A stretch of DNA of 64,000 nucleotides, from NCBI GenBank assembly GCA_031551635.1, contig JAVBNH010000003.1, positions 1 to 64,000 of the forward strand. The letters run 5' to 3'. The position numbers were made by a program, and so were the translations under genes. Origin of the DNA: JAVBNH01 sp031551635. Its GTDB lineage: Bacteria; Bacillota; Clostridia; Oscillospirales; Acutalibacteraceae. Shown here piece by piece: positions 53,199 to 60,186 of this stretch (the stretch's first letter is position 1; each line of letters begins with the position of its first letter). The notes below the pieces were generated by a model that was not told where the DNA came from, did not search any database, and worked only from the letters and a program-made list of their open reading frames with translations.

Positions 53199-54713
53199 TT
53201 ATTTTATATAGGTGTATGCAAACACCGCCATGATAATACATATTACCGTAAAATAGCCCTGTGTCGGAAAATTTGACTTATATGTCTTAACAAAACCCTG
53301 ACGCTCCGGCTTTGGAAGCTTTTTTCGTTCGTTGGGCTTGCTTCTGGCATAGATTTGCAGCCAAGTCATACCCTCATAGTACAGACCGTACATCACCAAT
53401 GTCAGGCGTATGTCAGGCGACCAATGCCAAATAAACTGTGCCGCTACTATCGCTATACCTGCCCCTACAGTGAGTATCTGAATAAAACGCTGAATTTTTA
53501 ATCCGATAAATTCGGTAAAAACAATTTCTTGAACCATTACATGATAAAGAGCGAAAAAGGAAGCAAGCTTGGCCACCTCGGCGTTTCCGAGCATTACGGC
53601 AAATAAGGGAAGGAAGCAGAAAAGCGGATTTTCAAAGCCTTCAACCAATAGCTTGTAATACTTGAAAAAATTCGAAGGCTTACCGTCCTTGACTTTTTTG
53701 ATTTTTTTATCGTATGAGTCCTTATTAATCAGAGACTTTTCGAGTCTTTCATCAAGCTCGCTGCGGCTCAGCGGCTTTTTTATTATAAACTGAAGCATAT
53801 CAAGAGCTAGCATGACCACCCAAATAACGACAGCAAAATTTGTACGGTTTTGAAGCGGATTCCAAACTATCCCGTTAATATTAATAAGATTAAGTATAGC
53901 CGAATAATCGCTTTTTAAAAGACACAAAGTGAGAGCTATTCCACCGCCGCCGACAAACCCTAGGGTGCATTCCATGATTTTCCAAGGGTCAAGCATTTTA
54001 TTTTTTTGGAAATACGAGAAGAAGTATTTGCCGTTTTTCATCGGCCACTTTGCGAAAATCTGGAGACACTGAGCGAGTACCCAGCCGAAAGCGCCCGATA
54101 AATACGCGCCTAATGTCAGCTTAAGAGCGAAATAATCCTTTTTTGTAAACATCATTATGGCAAGCACAAGAAGAATTCCGTATAACCCTCCCCAGGCTTC
54201 CTGTCTTGTTTTTGAAAAGAAAATTTTAGGTGTTTTACCGTGCTTAGGGTCGTGAGGCTTATTGAGAAGCATATACCAAATTATCGCGAACACGGGAATC
54301 AAGCCGAAAAGAAGCGAAATATCTTTTACATTATAACGGTTTCCGGCTGCCGTTGATAAATAGATGCCAATAAACGCTCCGAAATTACCGAACCAGACAC
54401 CGCCCTTAATGAAAAGCGCGACAAGTCCCTTTTTCATGTTTTCGGCAGGCTTTTGATTCATTGACAGCCCCAGGGTTTCACCGTAGGTCATTGCGCCGCC
54501 CCAGAACATACCCATCGAACCAACAGCGGAAAGCATAAAGAAATTCTGCCTTAAAACAGATGAGCCTGAAAACAGAGCTATCATCAGCCCCATTATTGCA
54601 CCGGGAAGCATCGCACCTTTTTCGCCTCCGATGATAGTACCTCGCATTCCCCATCCGTACGAGACAAAAACCGCAGAACAGATAACAAACAGAACCATTG
54701 TTGAAGCTTGCAT
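53199..54713 (-). CDS. Polytopic membrane protein, unknown
   Basis: 504 residues, about 10-12 hydrophobic segments. Near the N-terminus SYGWGMRGTIIGGEKGAMLPGA is striking: charged and glycine-rich within membrane context, perhaps a substrate path. A basic loop lies around 325-350. Proteins with this opening are annotated as hypothetical in other phyla as well. It is followed by the GNAT gene upstream on the same strand (21 nt gap), so they are probably cotranscribed. Function unknown. Confidence 0.7.
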   Translation of the reverse strand: MQASTMVLFVICSAVFVSYGWGMRGTIIGGEKGAMLPGAIMGLMIALFSGSSVLRQNFFMLSAVGSMGMFWGGAMTYGETLGLSMNQKPAENMKKGLVALFIKGGVWFGNFGAFIGIYLSTAAGNRYNVKDISLLFGLIPVFAIIWYMLLNKPHDPKHGKTPKIFFSKTRQEAWGGLYGILLVLAIMMFTKKDYFALKLTLGAYLSGAFGWVLAQCLQIFAKWPMKNGKYFFSYFQKNKMLDPWKIMECTLGFVGGGGIALTLCLLKSDYSAILNLININGIVWNPLQNRTNFAVVIWVVMLALDMLQFIIKKPLSRSELDERLEKSLINKDSYDKKIKKVKDGKPSNFFKYYKLLVEGFENPLFCFLPLFAVMLGNAEVAKLASFFALYHVMVQEIVFTEFIGLKIQRFIQILTVGAGIAIVAAQFIWHWSPDIRLTLVMYGLYYEGMTWLQIYARSKPNERKKLPKPERQGFVKTYKSNFPTQGYFTVICIIMAVFAYTYIK

Positions 54714-54734
54714 AAGTCCTCCCCAAAATATTAT

Positions 54735-55292
54735 TTAAATAAAAATACCCATAGCCGTGCCTGATTTTGTGACCTTCAGCTCGTCGAAATTATTCTTGCG
54801 ATAAAAATTTCTTCCCTTTATATTTTGCGTACCCACAACGAGCATCAAGCCGTGTATATTCTTTTTTCTAAGATTCTCTATCAGCGCGTTCATAAGTCGG
54901 CTGCCCGCGCCGATTCTCTGGTATGCCGGGTCAATGTCGATATGTAAATGCGCGGGATATTTTTTTCTAAATAAATAATGCGACAGCATATCAAGCCTTG
55001 CCTCAAAAAACTGGCGCGTTCCGAGGCATTTTGCCTGTGGGATATAAATACGCTTAAAGGTTTCGGAATATTTAAGATAATCCTGAGCGCATATAATATA
55101 ACCAACCGCTTCATCATCCTCATTTGTGACAACAAAACAGTTTTCAGGCTCCTGCTCGATATAGTAATTGCAAAACATAATCAGAATAAAACGTTGTTTT
55201 TCTAAAGGCTTATTTTCACAGCCTGCATTAAGGATGCAAATTCGCTGAACATTTGCCTTATCCTTTTCTTCATATGGTCTGATTTCATACAT
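54735..55292 (-). CDS. GNAT-family acetyltransferase
   Basis: 185 residues. Begins MYEIRPYEEKDKANVQRI; acetyl-CoA loop HIDIDPAYQRIGAGSRLMNALI (about 125-146) and the late GLMLVVGTQNIKGRNFYRKNNF segment are diagnostic. Substrate unknown. Start ATG 55292 follows AAAGGA by 8 nt. Confidence 0.88.
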   Translation of the reverse strand: MYEIRPYEEKDKANVQRICILNAGCENKPLEKQRFILIMFCNYYIEQEPENCFVVTNEDDEAVGYIICAQDYLKYSETFKRIYIPQAKCLGTRQFFEARLDMLSHYLFRKKYPAHLHIDIDPAYQRIGAGSRLMNALIENLRKKNIHGLMLVVGTQNIKGRNFYRKNNFDELKVTKSGTAMGIFI

Positions 55293-55450
55293 ATGACCAT
55301 TCCTTTCAGTCAATATTGAGCTAATGTGTCCTGAATTTATTTCGCTTAAAAGGCACAAATCCTTTTGAAAAACAAGTTTTTCAAACTTATGCTATCTATC
55401 TCCCCGAAAATATATTCAAAAATATTATACTATAATTTATCTTTTATGTC

Positions 55451-55479
55451 TAGACATTTTAATTATTTTTGTGTATAAT
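55451..55479 (+). promoter_or_regulatory. Promoter of the Gfo/Idh/MocA-aldolase pair
   Basis: TAGACA (55451-55456), 17-bp spacer, TATAAT (55474-55479). Confidence 0.65.
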
Positions 55480-55512
55480 ATTAGCATATAATATGTTCGG
55501 AGGAAAAGACCG

Positions 55513-56493
55513 GTGAAATTTGCTACAATCAGTACCTCATGGATCACAGAAGCCTTTATCGATGCCTCCCGGCTTGTTGAAGGAATGACACTGCATGCCG
55601 TTTACTCAAGGGAAGCAAATAAAGCTGAAGCGTTCAGGGTAAAGCATTCTGCTGCCATGGCTTATGACGACTATGATAAAATGCTTCTTGAGGGTGAAAT
55701 AGACGCGGTTTATGTCGGTAGCCCCAACATGCTTCATTATGAGCACAGTAAAAAAGCCCTGCTTGCAGGAAAGCATGTTATCTGCGAAAAACCTATTACT
55801 GTTAACAGCGACGAGGTCCGCGAGCTGAACCTCCTCGCACGCAGTAAGGGGCTTATTTATATCGAGGCGATAATGTTCCTGCACACTCCCAATCATATGG
55901 CAATGCTTTCAGCTCTTGAAAAAATCGGAAAAATTTCAGCCGCTGTTTTTAACTATTCGCAGCTTTCCTCAAAATATTCTATGCTTCAGAATAACGAGCT
56001 GCCTAATATTTTCAATCCCGAAATGCGTACAGGTTGCCTTATGGACATCGGTGTATATAATGTATACACCGCTATTGTACTGTTCGGATATCCGGAAAAA
56101 ATAACTTCAAGCGCAACCTTCCTGCCAACAGGTGCGGATGCTTGCGGTACCATTGTTTTTGAATACAAAGACAAGCTTGTGACACTAATACATTCAAAAA
56201 TCGGTCAACATTATGCTCCTTCCGAAATTTATGGCGATAAGGGTACTATTTCATTCGACTCCATGTCTCTTTTTCAGCCAATCAGAATCACTCGTATTGA
56301 CAAAAGCGTTGAAGCTGTATACGGCGAGGATTCCCGCACAGTAATTATGAGCTGTGAAGCGAGAAGGTTTTATAATTATATTGCGAAACCTGATGAATAC
56401 AAAGAAGAATATATTCAGGCTCAGGAATATTCTTACCTCGTCAGCCGCGCCATGGAAGAAATCCGCAAAATGACTCCCGGATTCTTATTCTAA
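55513..56493 (+). CDS. Gfo/Idh/MocA-family oxidoreductase
   Basis: 326 residues. N-terminal Rossmann domain lacks the full glycine motif (KFATISTSWITEAFI), then VYVGSPNMLHYEHSKKALLAGKHVICEKPI (catalytic EKP) and a C-terminal domain with GCLMDIGVYNVYTAI. NAD(P)-dependent sugar or sugar-acid oxidoreductase; substrate unknown. GTG 55513 is the start (GGAGG 8-12 nt upstream). The last base overlaps the frame of the next gene. Confidence 0.85.
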   Translation: MKFATISTSWITEAFIDASRLVEGMTLHAVYSREANKAEAFRVKHSAAMAYDDYDKMLLEGEIDAVYVGSPNMLHYEHSKKALLAGKHVICEKPITVNSDEVRELNLLARSKGLIYIEAIMFLHTPNHMAMLSALEKIGKISAAVFNYSQLSSKYSMLQNNELPNIFNPEMRTGCLMDIGVYNVYTAIVLFGYPEKITSSATFLPTGADACGTIVFEYKDKLVTLIHSKIGQHYAPSEIYGDKGTISFDSMSLFQPIRITRIDKSVEAVYGEDSRTVIMSCEARRFYNYIAKPDEYKEEYIQAQEYSYLVSRAMEEIRKMTPGFLF

Positions 56494-56525
56494 TGCTAAA
56501 AAATAAATTTAAAGGAAAGAAAAAA

Positions 56526-57452
56526 ATGATTAAACGAATTCCGAACGGTGTTTATCCGACAATGGTAACCCCTTTTACTGATGACAATAAAGTTGATTAT
56601 CATGCTCTCGAGCAGCTTATATCATGGTATCTCGAACGCGGAGTCGCCGGACTTTTCGCAATTTGTCAGTCGAGTGAGATTTTTTTTCTAAGCGATGAGG
56701 AAAAGCTTGAAATTCTTAAATTTATCATGAAAAATGTTCCGAAGGGTACGACTGTTATCGCTTCGGGTCACACAGCTGACGACCTTGACAAGCAGATATA
56801 TGATGCGAACAAATATATTGAAACAGGCATTGACGCATATGTTTTTATCTCTAACCGCTTCGCGAGAGCCGAGGAGGACGACAGTGTACTGCTGAAAAAT
56901 ATGGAAAAAGTTGTTAACGCTCTCCCTGAAATTGGACTGGGTGTTTATGAATGCCCTTATCCCTATAAAAGGCTTCTCACTCCTGAGCTTATAAAAGAAA
57001 TGACCAAGGGCGGACGTTTCCAATTTCTCAAGGATACCTGTTGCAACCTTGAGCAGATTGGTGCTAAGCTTGAGGCGGCAAAGGACTCGGATTTTAAGAT
57101 TTTCAACGCAAACTGCGCTCTGCTTCTTGACAGTCTCAATATGGGCTGCTCCGGCTTCTCGGGCGTTATGGCGAATTTTCACCCTGAGCTTTATGTTGAG
57201 CTTTGCAATATATATAAAACAAATCCCGAAAAAGCAAAGATGCTTCAAGATTTTGTCGGCTTCGCTTCAATAGCGGAATGTCAGGTATATCCCGTTAACG
57301 CTAAATATTATATGTCACTTGACGGTCTGGACATCACCTATAACACCCGTTCAAGAAATATCGCTGATTTCCCGAAAAACAGACAGGTGGAAATTGACGA
57401 AATGTACGCTGTTACACAGATGTTTAAAAAAATGCTTGCTTCTTCTTTTTAA
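56526..57452 (+). CDS. DapA/NanA-family class I aldolase
   Basis: 308 residues, TIM barrel. N-terminal GVYPTMVTPFTDDNKVDYHALEQLI is the family opening; the Schiff-base lysine is in FLKDTCCN and the proton-relay tyrosine in YECPYPYK. Members split or form pyruvate-linked products (dihydrodipicolinate, sialic acid, 2-keto-3-deoxy acids). Pairing with a Gfo/Idh/MocA enzyme favours sugar-acid or sialic-type catabolism over lysine synthesis. Start 56526 after AAAGGAAAG. Confidence 0.85.
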   Translation: MIKRIPNGVYPTMVTPFTDDNKVDYHALEQLISWYLERGVAGLFAICQSSEIFFLSDEEKLEILKFIMKNVPKGTTVIASGHTADDLDKQIYDANKYIETGIDAYVFISNRFARAEEDDSVLLKNMEKVVNALPEIGLGVYECPYPYKRLLTPELIKEMTKGGRFQFLKDTCCNLEQIGAKLEAAKDSDFKIFNANCALLLDSLNMGCSGFSGVMANFHPELYVELCNIYKTNPEKAKMLQDFVGFASIAECQVYPVNAKYYMSLDGLDITYNTRSRNIADFPKNRQVEIDEMYAVTQMFKKMLASSF

Positions 57453-57469
57453 TAAAATTAAAAACAAAA

Positions 57470-57500
57470 AAAACTGTGCTGACTTTTTTAGCACAGTTTT
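57470..57500 (+). terminator. Terminator after the aldolase gene
   Basis: AAAACTGTGCT, 9-nt loop, AGCACAGTTTT (11-bp stem). Confidence 0.8.
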
Positions 57501-57516
57501 ATTATGTATAGTTTTA

Positions 57517-57592
57517 CTAATGTGGGCTTGGCTTGCCAAGCCCACAACTCAAGTCTTGTTTTTTGTTGAGCTTTTAGCCTACTAAGGTACTA
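57517..57592 (-). repeat. Palindromic dispersed repeat, copy G
   Basis: Reverse orientation: CTAATGTGGGCTTGG ... GCCTACTAAGGTACTA with intact palindrome arms. It lies between convergent genes, directly after a terminator and 9 bp before the stop codon of the next gene. Confidence 0.85.
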
Positions 57593-57601
57593 AAAAGCTG
57601 C

Positions 57602-58597
57602 TTATTTTAAATGCTTTTCAATAAATTTAAAAATTGTCCCCCAATATAGTTCAGGGTCAACATTTGACGACTGAACATGGTCGGCTCCTTTAATAATCAA
57701 TTTTTCCTTTTCGCATTTAGCGTTATCATAAAGCACACTATGCATCCAAAACGGTACAAAGCCGTCCTTGTCACCATGAATAAACAGAGTCGGTGTTTTT
57801 GATTTTCGCACCTGATTAAGTGCCGAGCCTTCACTAACGCGAAAACCCATGCGTAGATTCATTACGGTTTTCGCTGCATTCAAAAACGGGAATTCAGGCA
57901 ATCCTGTTTTATCTCTGAAACAAACAGTAATTATATCGTTTACGCTTGTAAAACCGCAGTCTTCAACGCAGCATTTAACATTAGCGATAAGCTCCTCCCC
58001 TGTTGCCATCATCACTGTTGCGGCGCCCATTGAAAGCCCGTATAATACAATTTGCGAATCAGGATTTTTTGTCGCTATATACGATGCCCAGTCAAGAACA
58101 TCAAGCCTATCAAGCCAGCCCATTGTCGCGTCGCGTCTTTCGCTTAGAGCATGCCCGTTAAGATTTGGATAAAGAACATTGAATCCGTGATTATAAAACA
58201 CCCTGCTTCTCGCAGATTCCAAGGCAGGGTTTGAAGTATAGCCGTGACAAAAAATCACCCACTTATCGGTCTTTTCTTCATGTTCGGCAATATTCGCAGT
58301 GATATTTTTTCCGCGCAGTGAAACAATTGACTCGGTTTTCGACGCAAAAGCTGCGAACCAGTCAAATTCGTCTGGTATAGATTCTGGGTTTTTTCGAAAT
58401 TTTTCGACACTTGCAGGATCCAGCATACGAGCAGGGTTAAAATTTGCTTTTTTCAGCCTTCTTTTGTCTGGAGTTACCAAAAAAGCCTCATATAGCGCAT
58501 TTCCGACAGCAAGATATGCTGTTGCCGCAGCAGAAGCGACACCTAAAGTAACAAAAATCTTATTAAATACAGTTTTTTCTTTCTTTTTCGTGCTCAA
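57602..58597 (-). CDS. Membrane-anchored alpha/beta hydrolase
   Basis: 331 residues. One N-terminal hydrophobic segment (about 12-35), then an alpha/beta hydrolase domain: HGYTSNPAL, nucleophile elbow YGLSMGAATV (Ser about 200), Asp in HGDKDGFVP and His in GADHVQS. Close to the YqkD/BEM46-like group. Extracytoplasmic esterase role is inferred. Confidence 0.85.
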   Translation of the reverse strand: MSTKKKEKTVFNKIFVTLGVASAAATAYLAVGNALYEAFLVTPDKRRLKKANFNPARMLDPASVEKFRKNPESIPDEFDWFAAFASKTESIVSLRGKNITANIAEHEEKTDKWVIFCHGYTSNPALESARSRVFYNHGFNVLYPNLNGHALSERRDATMGWLDRLDVLDWASYIATKNPDSQIVLYGLSMGAATVMMATGEELIANVKCCVEDCGFTSVNDIITVCFRDKTGLPEFPFLNAAKTVMNLRMGFRVSEGSALNQVRKSKTPTLFIHGDKDGFVPFWMHSVLYDNAKCEKEKLIIKGADHVQSSNVDPELYWGTIFKFIEKHLK

Positions 58598-58854
58598 AAT
58601 AACATCCTTCCTTTTCTATAAATAAAAAAAATTGTAAAATAAAAAATTTTTTTATTTTTTTTGCATTTTTCACTTGCCATTTTCCACTATATGTGGTATA
58701 TTAAGTATAATTAAAACACAGCATTAGGGATTATGCTGTTTATGCAATAAATCATTAATATACTCCCTTTTAATCCCTATTATAGTGTTTTCAAAGATAA
58801 AAATCAACATTATTTTAATAAAATAGTTATTTTTTATTTTTTTTAAAAATCCTG

Positions 58855-58883
58855 TTGACTAAATTCCTTTCTTGTGTTATTGT
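58855..58883 (+). promoter_or_regulatory. Candidate distal promoter of the HD-GYP locus
   Basis: TTGACT (58855-58860), 17-bp spacer, TATTGT (58878-58883). The gap 58598-59056 is AT-rich and otherwise contains the two elements listed next. Confidence 0.45.
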
Positions 58884-58962
58884 TAGTAACAATTCAAAAT
58901 GTTGTTTATTTACGTAAATTTTTTCAACATGTAGTATACCGTACTAAAAACCAGGGAATACT

Positions 58963-58986
58963 TTTGTATGATATAATTCATACAAA
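58963..58986 (+). promoter_or_regulatory. -10 box flanked by 9-bp inverted repeat
   Basis: TTTGTATGA (58963-58971), TATAAT (58972-58977), TCATACAAA (58978-58986). The arms are perfectly complementary and the central TATAAT carries an extended TG. A repressor bound here would block the promoter; alternatively it is a cruciform-forming site. There is no good -35 box. Confidence 0.6.
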
Positions 58987-59032
58987 CCCTTATTTCCGAA
59001 TTTTTTATTTAATTCTTGTTCGAAATAAATTT

Positions 59033-59051
59033 ACCGGGTTTGTAAACCGGT
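59033..59051 (+). promoter_or_regulatory. Hairpin covering the ribosome site of the HD-GYP gene
   Basis: ACCGGGTTT pairs with AAACCGGT (one bulged G). The right arm includes GGT of the GGTGA ribosome site for ATG 59057, so the fold could hide it. If translation starts at 59108 (AAAGG upstream) it would not matter. Confidence 0.4.
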
Positions 59052-59056
59052 GATTT

Positions 59057-59683
59057 ATGCCGAATAATTTTTATACTATATCGACCTATATTAAAGGTCT
59101 AACATTTATGAATACTCCGGTCATTCCGAAATGTTGCGGCGAATCGCTTAAAAATACAGCGAATCTCGCTCGTTTGTTATGGTTAAAGGATAGCTACACC
59201 TTTATGCATTCAAAAAGAGTTGCGGAAATGTCTTTGAAAACCGCAAAACACATGAATGTTGATGAAAAATACTATGATGAGTTATACGTTGCGGCATTTC
59301 TTCATGACATCGGCAAGATTGACATAGATACGGCTATTCTGCGAAAAAACACCTCCCTTAACACTCAGGAGAGGAAGATTATCGAAAATCATCCGGTAAT
59401 CGGCGAGAATCTTTTAATTGATTTGCCTGATTTCAGCCGCATTCGTTCGGCGGTTCGTCATCATCACGAAAAAATAGATGGAAAAGGTTACCCTGACGCT
59501 CTTGAAGCAGATGAAATCCCTCTGTTTTCAAAAATTATCGCAGTCGCCGATTCCTATGACGCGATGTCAACGAGAAGCTATAATTCTTTTAAAAACAGAA
59601 GTGAATCAAAGACGGAAATACTCGAAAAAATTGGTTCACAGTTTGACATGGAAGCTGCCATCAGTTTTATGGACACATTTTAA
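59057..59683 (+). CDS. HD-GYP-domain protein, probable c-di-GMP phosphodiesterase
   Basis: 208 residues, essentially a stand-alone HD-GYP domain. Motifs: HDIGK (83-87), NHP (111-113), HHE (136-138), DGKGYP (141-146) and VADSYDAM. All metal-binding residues look intact; the region after GYP (DALEADEIPLF) is a variant of the usual spacing. HD-GYP enzymes hydrolyse c-di-GMP. An alternative start is ATG 59108. It heads a gene run with a DUF2304 protein and a PelD-like receptor. Confidence 0.82.
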   Translation: MPNNFYTISTYIKGLTFMNTPVIPKCCGESLKNTANLARLLWLKDSYTFMHSKRVAEMSLKTAKHMNVDEKYYDELYVAAFLHDIGKIDIDTAILRKNTSLNTQERKIIENHPVIGENLLIDLPDFSRIRSAVRHHHEKIDGKGYPDALEADEIPLFSKIIAVADSYDAMSTRSYNSFKNRSESKTEILEKIGSQFDMEAAISFMDTF

Positions 59684-59709
59684 AAAATATGGAAAGGCGT
59701 GGCATTCTA

Positions 59710-60135
59710 ATGCAAATCCAATACTTAATTCTGCTGTTTGGTTTTGTTATTCTTTTGATGGTGTTTTATATGCTTATCAAAAAAAAATTCAACGCGACCT
59801 TTTCGCTCGTCTGGATTTCTATTGCTGTGCTGGCTGTGGCGCAGGGTCTTTTTCCCGAGGTACTTAATAAAATCTGCGAAATAATCGGAATAGACTATCA
59901 ACCGACACTGATAATGGTCACTGCAATCGCTAGCCTGCTTGCAATTGCGATGTATCTCTCCTCAGAGATTACTGTCTCCCAAAACAAAATCCGTGAGCTG
60001 TCAATACATATTTCACTCCTGAACGATGAGATGTCGCTGCTGAAAAATGAAAGACAGCAGACGCTTTCGCAAATGAAAGATATTTCTGATGATAAGACAA
60101 CAATAAAACCGGAAGCCGGAAATCAAAATGTTTAA
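59710..60135 (+). CDS. DUF2304-family membrane protein
   Basis: 141 residues. Two or three hydrophobic segments (about 1-22, 30-50, 68-86) with the family block FSLVWISIAVLAVAQGLFP and IGIDYQPTLIMV, then a charged coiled-coil tail (about 88-130). DUF2304 genes often accompany glycosyltransferases in surface polysaccharide loci; role unknown. Start 59710 (GGAAAGG upstream); ATG 59689 overlaps that site. Confidence 0.82.
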   Translation: MQIQYLILLFGFVILLMVFYMLIKKKFNATFSLVWISIAVLAVAQGLFPEVLNKICEIIGIDYQPTLIMVTAIASLLAIAMYLSSEITVSQNKIRELSIHISLLNDEMSLLKNERQQTLSQMKDISDDKTTIKPEAGNQNV

Positions 60136-60186
60136 GATATACTTTAAAATATAAGCAAAATCAAGGACTACAAATAGTGTAAGAGG

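Noticed and set aside
58640..59056. c-di-GMP (GEMM) riboswitch in front of the HD-GYP gene
   Set aside because: The conserved GEMM sequence blocks were looked for and not seen; only hairpins and a palindromic promoter are present.
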